Source: Takakia lepidozioides (Eukaryota; Streptophyta; Takakiopsida; Takakiales; Takakiaceae). Taken from it: 64,000 nt of DNA. Made by a program: the position numbers and the translations under genes. Of the stretch, positions 55,701 to 64,000 are shown piece after piece (positions within the stretch are counted from its first letter, which is position 1; each line of letters starts with the position of its first letter). The DNA lies in the NCBI GenBank assembly GCA_030704615.1, contig CM060731.1, forward strand, positions 69,606,756 through 69,670,755, given 5' to 3'. The notes below the pieces were generated by a model, which searched no databases, was not told where the DNA came from, and saw nothing but the letters and a program-made list of their open reading frames with translations.

Positions 55701-56682
55701 TGGACCAGTAAACTGCAGGCATTCTTTGATATGAAGAGCTTGAGTTACATACATTTGTGTTTTTCGTGTGTTATCATTCGAGATCCACTCCCCATGACCT
55801 CTTGTAACTCCCTGGAACTGTCACGAGGACTGGTGGTGTGGGATTAGTAGTTATCATGGTTGCATGGATTACTGGACCAGTAAACTGCAGGCATTCTTTG
55901 CATTGAAGAGCTTGGGTTACATACATTGGTGTGTTGTTTCTGTGTTTTCATTTGAGATCCACTACGCATGACATTGTTTGAACCTGAATACAAAATGTTG
56001 TGTGGTCACAGGGTTTAGATGTAAAAGTGGTAGCTACAAGAGCGCTGCTCGCAGGAATTTGCTTCCATTCCTACCAGCAGGTAAGTCTGTCTTTGCATAC
56101 TTCTACTGCTCATGAGATGCCACTTTATGCCTTTCATCCTGTCTGACGTGGTTGGTCACTTATGTGATTCCATATAGGTTAGTGTCAAATGAAATTCAAT
56201 GTAATGCTTCTGTGGATAGCATGAAAGGTAAGGACGCTCCTGTTGTGATTCTGGCCTGTTTCTTCTGTGAGTTTGAACATCTCAGTGGAGTGTGATGTAT
56301 GTGGTGGGTTGCACACAGGTGTCGTACATGATCTTGCAGAAGGTCACACCTGTGACACATTCAGTTGGGAACTGTGTGAAGCGAGTAATTGTGATTGTCA
56401 CGTCTGTGCTATTTTTCAGAACTCCAGTTTCAACAGTCAACGCTCTTGGTACGACTTATCTTTCTGCTTCCTGTCTTCATTTGCAGTACAGTAGTTCACC
56501 CCAATAATCTCTCCTGCCTGAGGCATGGAGATATTTCCACTGGAAAGATACTTCTTCTTGGCTTTTTGGATGTGCAAGGTGTTCTAATTGTTCTCCATTA
56601 TACAGGGACGGGTGTTGCGTTGGCCGGAGTGTTTGCCTACTCTCAAGTCAAAGGTAAGAAGAGTGAAAAGAAGGGCACATAA
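52737..56682 (+). CDS. PPT: Plastid phosphoenolpyruvate/phosphate translocator, nine exons
   Basis: Exchanges phosphoenolpyruvate for phosphate across the plastid inner envelope, feeding the shikimate pathway and fatty-acid synthesis. Exons: 52737-53177, 53421-53543, 53786-53938, 54150-54235, 54744-54828, 55099-55218, 56012-56080, 56319-56448, 56606-56682. All join in phase to an uninterrupted 427-aa protein, close to the roughly 400 aa of known members. About 95 N-terminal residues form a Ser/Arg-rich transit peptide (before [11 protein letters not shown]). Family landmarks: [37 protein letters not shown] followed by [43 protein letters not shown], and [19 protein letters not shown] with the Lys-Arg pair that binds phosphate. 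These distinguish it from the triose-phosphate and glucose-6-phosphate branches. The start is the first of two adjacent ATGs. Intron 1 has a GC donor (CAG|GCACGT); the other seven introns are GT-AG. No damage seen. Confidence 0.95.
53178..53420 (+). other. GC-AG intron 1 of the translocator gene
   Basis: The reading frame requires the exon to end at AACAAGCAG (53177) and resume at GTGTTGAAAG (53421). The intron starts GCACGT and ends ATATGCAG. No GT near 53177 gives a better protein; using GT at 53182 would add bases and break the frame. Confidence 0.75.
55619..55967 (+). repeat. Tandem duplication in intron 6 of the translocator gene
   Basis: A unit of about 174 bp, from CATGACCTCTTGCAAGTCCC to GAGATCCACTCCCC, is repeated once with few changes (e.g. 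CATGGTTGCATGGATTACTG in both). Non-coding. Confidence 0.9.
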
Positions 56683-59600
56683 GTTTTCATCTGTGGTTGA
56701 AGTGGGTGCTTCCAATCTTTCAGGGATAAGCTCAAGAGATATCAGAGCTTTAAGGTCAATATCCTCTTCTATTGATTGATATGGGCCTCTATTGTAGCGG
56801 CGTCTAGGAGCCCACATGTCGTCCGGTGTTGTGTAATTACAGATGCAGAGTAGCTGCAAGTTATGAAGCTGCTTCTGTCCAGCACCAGTTGCCATTTATC
56901 AATTTTCTGGTTGCCAAAGAGAAGACAATGCTTTCTTTAACAGTGGTTAGTTAACCTCGCTACTATGCTGATGAAGGTGGGTCACTAGTCATGTGCCCTT
57001 GGTAGATTGTAGACCCCAGTGTATCACCAGTATGCTATTGGGTAAACCACTAATTAGTTTGGCGGCTGTGGTTCAGCACAAAGCAGTTGACAAACATAGC
57101 ACTTCAAAAAACCCTTTACATCCGTCATCACTCAGATGTTGAAACCGTAAGCTCACAAGTAGTAAGGGTTTGGTGGGAATAGTGAGCTGGCCACTTGAAG
57201 GTAGTGAACTGGTGAAGGGAAACCACCTGAACCATATGAGAGCCTATTCTGTCAGTTATTAGCTGGTTTATCTGTGAGATGATCATGCGGGAGAATGTTG
57301 GACTGACCGATGGAATGTTTCGTCAAATTTGAGACATTAACTTCAATCAGAAGCAACCAACACATTTATAACCCACCCCACCCCACCCCACCCCACCCCA
57401 CCCTTCCCTTGGTTAGGAACCCTTAAAGTTGGGCCTTGGGACACACGGGTATTCCACAGACAACATCTGCAAATGGATCACGAACAATGGTAAGATGCCA
57501 AGTGTTTTTGGGTCTCAGCTTTCATTATGCAATTGCTCCTGCATCTGGCATAGCATGTCGATGATAGTCTTTTTTGACATTTTGAGGGCCGGAGAGCTCC
57601 ACCCATCTCAGATGTTTTGGTTTGCTTGGTTTGTTTTATTTCTCTTACCAGTCTCTTCAAGGTTGGTACAGTTCACATTTGGTCTGGTGGGTGCAGTGGT
57701 TTTTATCACTTAGGGTATGGGAGTGGTGCTAGATGACAAGGGAGGTGAGATTGTATCACAAGAAGGTAATGCAGTGACACGAATTTTTGGTTGAAAACTT
57801 GTCATCCATATCATCATTCTATTTGTCCGTGCAACTCCCACAATGCACCACCGAGGAGTTGATATGATTCTGAAATCCATGGAAATTTGAATTGTGATAC
57901 TAGTAAGACGACTAGAAGAAAATTCTCTCTACACATCGAAGACGAGAAAAGGACATATAGAAAGTCTTGTGTAAAGGGACTTGGGAGTCAAAGAATAAGA
58001 GTGAAGAGTGCAACACAGGCTTTACATTGGACCAATGTGATAGCAGAGAAATGTACTGTGCTTGAGTGCATGTTTTTTTGTGTAGAAGGGTGTGTATTGG
58101 GGGTGAGCGATAGGACAAGTGACCTAGTCCACAATATGGATAGTCATGGATATGGGTAAAAATGTTGTGTGTAGGGAACTGAAAACAATGGCTAATGGTG
58201 TGAGGCTGTCTTACAAGGGGAGGTATGCAATGAGATGTGGGCGGTTGTTGGGTTAACCTCACAACTGCTTTGTTGCATTCATGGACCGTATACCCTGTCA
58301 TCTCATGTGGAGTGAGGCAAAGCTTTAACAACCTTATAATTGGGTGATAGAATGCACGCCCAGGCATGCATGCAATGTGAGAAACATAACTGTTTAATCC
58401 AAAAGTCAGCAAGTAATAAGACCCACAGTGAACCAGCCTTCAGTTATTTAAGTTGGACTTGAAGAACTACTTCACAAGCACTATGCATGCATGGTAGTGG
58501 ATTTGTAAGGTGGCATGAGAGTACTAGTATCTTTGCGTTTGAAGGGCCAAATTCAGCATAAAAAATCTACATTCAACATTCGCTAAACACTCTACTTTAA
58601 ACACTGTACATTCAGCATTCTCCATAAATACTGAAGGATGAGTTTAATGTGTACCACAGTAGACTGGGCATGGTACTCCTATGCTTTTGATTCATCTTGC
58701 CAAGACTAATTCTAGCGTCCCAATGGAGTAAAGAATGGACAAATTGGTGAGATCCAGCTACATATGCCTCTCCCATGATCACTTCTATGCCATAAACCAT
58801 TCTATGGAAAATTGTGGGAGAGCATGGAGGACTTTGGGCAGCCATCTAGACAAATTGATGAGGATCCATCAACGCAATTTATCTCATGATCGCAATAGGG
58901 ATGCACTCTAGTTGTCTGGTACGAATCCGCTAGTGTCTGCATTGAACTTACAATGATGGATCCTTCCCTTTCCTGAAGGAAAGATCATTGGGGCTGATCT
59001 TAGAGAGGCATGCTCAGTTAGACCACCATTCTTTACTGAGGTAGGCGAATAGCACAAGTTGTATTGGAGAATGAACTTACCAATGATTTTTCTTTTCGAT
59101 GGGCATTTTTCAGTTGAACAAATTACCAATTAAAACCTTGGAGATAATGGAGCCAAAGCTTATCGCAGATGAAGAGCAATCATTCACTATCACTGAAAAC
59201 ATACCATACATCTCTTTGAACTCGTCACATTCGGATTCGTTTTGTATCTCCAAAGTTGGAGAGAAATCAATGGATCATTTGAAAAGATTGTCGTCTTCCA
59301 TATTGACTCCATGAATCCTACATCCCAAAACCTGAATTCACTTGGATATTTTTCAAAAGAGTAATATATTACAAGATGATCAATGATCAAGGCCTCACCA
59401 CACGAATGTGTGAGAGGATATTGATATCTATGCATATCAAAGACAAAGAAGAGTATGCAAAGTACAATGAGGGTTGTACTTATGAGACTAAGCTATGAGA
59501 TTACAATGACATGTAACAATTACATCGCAAATGCTTGGAAGATGCATAGAAGAATTCACAAATAGCTAAGGAAATGAGGTTTACCTGGAAGACTACACAA

Positions 59601-60371
59601 AAGAGAAAAGAACATACAAAGGCAATGTAAGGTTTTAGCTTTGGGATGACATACTTAGAAGAGACAAGCAAAGCAAAAAAAGAACATACAAAGCAACAAG
59701 AGAGCTCATATGGGATTAGGTTACAAACGTATGGACCTCATCCAAATCAAATTTATCGATGACAATTTGAATGAGAAGAGTCTAATACCATATGTTGATT
59801 TTTTAGATATATCTATTTTCATATATTTAAGTCAAAATATATGTGCCAAAGTTGTTGTTTTGGGTTTTCCTTGTGAGATCGCTGAAGAGAAATGTTGTTT
59901 TGTTTTGTTTTGTTTGTGGTTTGATCAATATTTTACATATAAGCTGTTGATGAAGTTGATTTATTGCAAACAAACAACAGCAGTGGATTTATTGTATAAT
60001 TTATCCCCAAAACATTCCACATTCATGGGTGGGGGTTTTGACAGACCTCATGTGCTTGGGCTCCAATTTCACCCATTTTTTGAATGTTTTCTTGCTCTTT
60101 TCCAGAAAGTCAAACTTTGGGGTGCTGGGCAAGGCAATTATTAATTAGGGTGGCATAGAATCCACCTCCAATCTAATAAAAACCCGCTCATAAGTTTGCG
60201 ATTAGTTACGATGAGATAACAAATAAAATGGTTCTTATATGAGATGGGGTTTTGTATAAATCAAGTTTTGTATAAATCATTATTATTATTGCTTATATAC
60301 TTATATACTTTTTATTTATTTATTATTTATTTTATTTATTTAATATATGCATAGCTGTAGGTTTCTTTAAC
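56683..60371. other. Downstream region, no gene seen
   Basis: The first few hundred bases are probably the 3' UTR of the translocator gene. A CCCCA repeat lies at 57370-57402. ORFs such as 57429-57713 (+), 57912-58412 (-) and 59710-60144 (+) show no recognised domain, splice context or relation to repeats in the window and are most likely chance. An AT-rich TATT-repeat stretch lies at 60280-60345. Confidence 0.45.
57370..57402. repeat. CCCCA microsatellite
   Basis: About six CCCCA units in a row. Confidence 0.95.
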
Positions 60372-60670
60372 TTTTACCAGGGTAGCCTGTGCCGTTGGCC
60401 CAAGTGTCCAGTGTCATCTAAGTCCAAGTGCATCAATATATGAAGCAAACCATATCTAATCTTTTTTTTTCCACGAAGCTTACGACCAGATTTGAACCGG
60501 AGACCTTACTCTTGATATCTCTCCTGTCGAGGCTCCAACCATTGTCCCAGGAATGCCAACTTTGCAATTTTTCATGAATTTCCAGCCCCCAAAGTACATC
60601 TCCCACACCGCAGGTCCAAAAATCATGAGACCAAGCCCGTGCACCCCTCCTCTTTGGGCTTTCTTGTTGA
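60372..60670 (+). repeat. Satellite-family fragment (+)
   Basis: AGGGTAGCCTGTGCCGTTGG, CCAAGTGTCCAGTGTCATC and CCCACACCGCAGGTCCAAAA-type blocks match those at 44330-45470 in the same orientation. Confidence 0.8.
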
Positions 60671-61054
60671 GATGGGTAGTGCAGGGCAGAAATACAAATG
60701 TCAGGTTGGGATCCAACCTTGGCAATCAACCTGGAAAGCTTGGCACACACTCAGAGGTAATCTTTTTCAGAAAATGCCTACAATGCTGCAGGAATGCCTG
60801 CGACAACCACTAATTCTCAACTATATTATGGACTCTGATTCCTTGCTAAGGCAAACCCCCTCATGGGCCTTCTGGGAGGGACATGGTTTTACGCACATTT
60901 CAAGCACCAGATCTGAGGGCCATTTCCTTCAAGAAGAGGACATAGTTGGAATAGTGGGGCGCAGAAGGTCACCAGCCTAGAACACAATCATCTCACAGAT
61001 CCCCCAGTTCATGCTCCCACTGCTAGATGAGACTAGGGACAATTGCACTCTCTC
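60671..61054. other. No recognised gene
   Basis: An open frame at 60639-60980 has no recognised motif. Confidence 0.35.
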
Positions 61055-62745
61055 TGCTCGACTGACTGCTTGTCATATTATTCTTCACCCTATACACGTA
61101 AGTATACATTAATAGCAAATGGACTTAGAATGGGTTAGCCACTTACCATATGTACATGTAGGTACAATTGTTTTGGAATTTGGATGAAATCTCATGAAAC
61201 TATGGACTTTTGTAGGGAATTCCAATGGACTGTCACAGTCCATCTAATGTCTGAAATGCCATCTGATACCTATTTGTGCAAAACCAATTCATATATGGAC
61301 TTTACAACTAGATACATAATGTTTGAATAGACACAAATATAAATTTGCGAACAATTCCATCCATCCATCAAGACACTACGGACTTTTGTACCAAAAAAAA
61401 GCTTATCATTTAACAATAATACGGTCATGAACATGAGGCTGCGGCGGGGCCCGCGTGTGGCAAAGGAGTTCCTGGAGGGTGGGAGCGCCCCTACCCGGAC
61501 CCCGCCAGTCTGCTTGTTGGGTTGCCTGGCAAGCTGGTCTGCTGGGGCCCACAAAACACATGAGCTAGTCTACTGGGGCCCACAATATGCACATAAAGCA
61601 TTAGTTATTGCAGGGGTTTGTAGAAAGTGGTGGGTAGTGTGGTGGTTAACAACAATGAATGATAAACATGAGGTGTGGTGTTCAAATCTCATTATGTTGT
61701 ACCGTGGCAGTAATGTGTGTTATTAAGTATATGTTTTGTTGAAGGGTCTGCCGGTCTGCTGGAAGGGGTCTACCCACTCTGCTGGAGAGGTTCCGGTCCG
61801 CTCGTCGGTCTGGAGGGTCTGCTAGAAGGTTGGAGTCGGTCTGTTGGAGGGTCTGCCCAGTCCGCTAGAAGGTCCGCCACGGTAGATTAACAAGGACTTA
61901 GAAAAATTTCAGAATCTCGCCGACCCGGTGAATGGGCGGTGGGCTTACAAGCTCACCCGAAGGGTCGTACTGGCGGGGCCCGCCCGTGCATTCATGACCC
62001 TATTATTAAACAATGAGAGGCCCAAAAAAACCCTCAAAATGACGATTTGTCCATAGCATTTTGAAAAATTCATATTTAGGTGGAGATCTTTGCTAAGAAT
62101 ATATATATTCTTATTGTCTCTAGGAGCTTATTGTTATATGGAAAAATTTCATAAACTACAAGATAATAATAAATAGCTATTATTTCTAAATAAGAGAGAA
62201 TATTAAATAATAATAATAATAATAAAATATTTCCCGATTGCACTTGGAAAATAATCTCGATTGCATTTGGACTTAGATGACACTGGACACTTGGGCCAAC
62301 CCCTAAGATTTCCCAAACTGTAGGGTCTCTGGATACATATGGGATTGCACTTGGGGCTTAGATTCCAATTTTTCATACATAGGCCTCGATATAGGAGACG
62401 CACTTGGATACATAGGGGATTGCCCTGGGAATTCGTAAGAAATAACAAAGTAGGTTTCCTCGAACAATGATTGGAACCTCGACGGGAGATATATCAATAA
62501 TGATTGGATATAGTACTACTCAATAAATTCATGGAATAAAAGATGGGGCCTTGACATGGGAGACGTACTTGGATACATAGGAGATTGCACATATGGGCAT
62601 AGGAGATGCACATGGGAGTCGCCCTTAGATATAGAGGAGACGTACTTGGATACGTAGGAGATTGTACTTGGGCCTAGATGACACTGGACACTTGGGCCTC
62701 TACATGGGAGATGCACTTGGATACATCCTTGGATACATAGAAATC
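61055..62745 (-). repeat. Right arm of the large inverted repeat (satellite part)
   Basis: Reads on the minus strand like 45000-46030 on the plus strand: the 61055-61390 part matches about 45690-46030 and the 62031-62260 part matches about 45480-45690. 62260-62745 is satellite family in minus orientation (e.g. GGATACATAGGGGATTGC). It is interrupted by a 0.62-kb element at 61400-62021. Confidence 0.85.
61400..62021. mobile_element. MULE-like non-autonomous element with 9-bp target duplication
   Basis: Imperfect terminal inverted repeats of about 30 bp: left GCTTATCATTTAACAATAAT then ACGGTCATGAAC; right, on the minus strand, GCCTCTCATTGTTTAATAAT then AGGGTCATGAAT. Both flanks carry CCAAAAAAA (61391-61399 and 62022-62030). 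The left arm of the large inverted repeat (about 45675-45692) has the same flanking sequence without the insert. Inside are GGTCTGCTGGAAGG-type repeats and twice TCTACTGGGGCCCACAA or a near copy. No transposase. A 9-bp duplication is typical of Mutator-like elements; hAT (8 bp) is less likely. Confidence 0.82.
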
Positions 62746-64000
62746 ACATAGCAGCTCAAGGATTTTGAAAGCAGCTACCTCTTTGCATGAATCATCATAC
62801 ATCTTCATAAGCAGATGCATGTACACGGCCCAACACCCTCTTTGTTGGGCAAGCGTTGAAATCCAACGAGACGTTGCGTAGAATTTTGTTACCTTTTGTT
62901 TCCACGATCTCAGCTAATTTGCAAAGTTCAAGATGTCTCTTTGGGGACTTGCAAAAGTACTCATACAAACCTTGCAAAAGCTTTTCCAGCCTGTGCACAA
63001 CAACCATATTTGACAAGGCATGACCTGCAAGATTTGTGCGATGCGCAACGCAATGCATGTCGGTGCAGAAAGGTGCATAGTTCTTTTGGATCTGCACTGT
63101 CACTCCGTTTTGCACGCCCTGAAATGTAGCAACCCCGTCAGCTCCAGATTATACAAGTCTGGTAGGGCTATCAACACTGCTCACACCACCTCCGATGTGT
63201 AGAACGTTCATAATAACATGAATTAGGTTGTCTGCATTGCTGCCATCAACAACACGCTCCTCACTTAGCAAGATGGGGATCCTAGACCAATCTTGCACAT
63301 TAACATACCCATGCACAGAAGTCCAACTTTGATTATCTATTGTGGTGACTTTATCAGCAGTCAATGCCACATAATTTGTCTTCTTCATGGTTTCGATAAC
63401 CTTCAAGACTTGCTGGTGAATGGATCAGAGATCTGTCTACCATCACTCAAGAGCAAGAAAATAGTTGCAAACTGGATGACTTTTCTTTTCTTCTCAAGAT
63501 TTCAAGAAACCTCTCTGAACCTATTCTACAACAGAAGGGCAAATTTTCTCTCATTCTCAAGATGCAAGCAGGTGGTGTCCACGTAAGATCAACACCCATC
63601 AAGGTTTTTTCTTTTGTTACCATGTTTCTCAAGAGAGTCCCATTTCGGCACAAGCAACTTCTCATTCTTGTCAAATTTAGAGCACACACGACACTTGATA
63701 GCAGTAACAATACCCTCATCATCCAACAGTGCCTCAGCCCGTGGTGCTTTGATCGACCAGACCTCCTGAAACTTTCTATTGATGTCACATTTGTCTCGTT
63801 TGCGACGCTGACGAGGAGGCTTAGAGGTTTCTAGTTGTAGTTCAGGATCTATATCTTCTAGAACGAGATCACTCGCAGGTGGAGAACTGCTCTCAGGAGC
63901 CTCAACCTCTCTCTCGAGCTACACGTGAATCCCTGGCCCTTTTCTCAGCAGCGTGAGAGCTTGTAAAAGCATTTGACACTCTAGGAAGATTCTCCACATG
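62746..64000 (-). pseudogene. hAT-like transposase, right copy, runs off the window
   Basis: Inverted near-copy of 42207-43560. The minus strand encodes MHCVAHRTNLAGHALSN, HRLEKLLQGLYEYFCKSPKR and CKLAEIVETKGNKILRNV. The zinc-finger region (KCRVCSKFDKNEKLLVPKWD) is about 80 bp more complete than in the left copy, and the frame upstream contains KFQEVWSIKAPRAEALLDDE. Near 62745 it ends at ELLCD, sooner than the left copy. Stops occur (e.g. around 63150 and 63430). It continues beyond 64000 at its 5' end. Confidence 0.82.

Noticed and set aside
57429-57713. A 94-codon hydrophobic ORF after the translocator gene
   Set aside because: No homology to translocator exons, no splice sites that join it, and hydrophobicity follows from T-rich DNA.
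57912-58412. A 166-codon minus-strand ORF
   Set aside because: No recognised motif and no relation to other sequence in the window; length is compatible with chance in this composition.

Overview
This is nuclear DNA of a land plant with a large, repeat-rich genome. Evidence: GT-AG introns, a DYW-type pentatricopeptide repeat (PPR) gene, a plastid phosphoenolpyruvate/phosphate translocator with plant-type introns, and nested plant-lineage transposons (Ty3 chromovirus, Tat/Athila-like Ty3 element, CACTA, hAT-like, L1-type LINEs, a MULE-like element). The PPR repeat style and TE load would suit a seedless vascular plant such as a fern, but that is inference. No rRNA, tRNA or CRISPR array was found.

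Layout. 0.6-1.5 kb: a small EF-hand gene with a partial tandem duplication at its 3' end. 2.5-2.8 kb (-): an isolated Arg/Asp/Ser-rich exon. 3.0-3.9 kb: a hairpin and a 13-copy minisatellite. 5.2-41.2 kb: one broken PPR-DYW gene in four pieces (5228-6225 +, 38755-38839 -, 25277-25764 -, 40511-41229 +), separated by two LTR retrotransposons and by an apparent ~15.2-kb inversion (25277-40510). The first retrotransposon is a chromovirus (LTR 6226-6886 +, partner LTR 38840-39570 -). Its body is interrupted at about 8.1-23.7 kb by LINE fragments, a multi-exon minus-strand ORF set and a 7.9-kb CACTA element that carries a SET-domain-like ORF next to its transposase. The second is a 13-kb Tat/Athila-like element (25765-38754) with 925/950-bp LTRs, 5-bp target duplications, an extra ORF before gag and about 3.8 kb of extra ORF after pol.

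42.2-46.8 kb: a hAT-like transposase remnant followed by satellite-like repeats. Much of this reappears inverted at 61.0-64.0 kb and runs off the window edge. 47.9-52.2 kb: two L1-type LINEs, one rearranged around a CACTA-like fragment and ending in a poly-A tail. 52.7-56.7 kb: an apparently intact nine-exon plastid phosphoenolpyruvate/phosphate translocator gene, lying between the arms of the large inverted repeat. 56.7-60.4 kb: no recognisable gene.

Only the EF-hand gene and the translocator look like functional host genes. The rest records repeated nested insertion, decay and local inversion.
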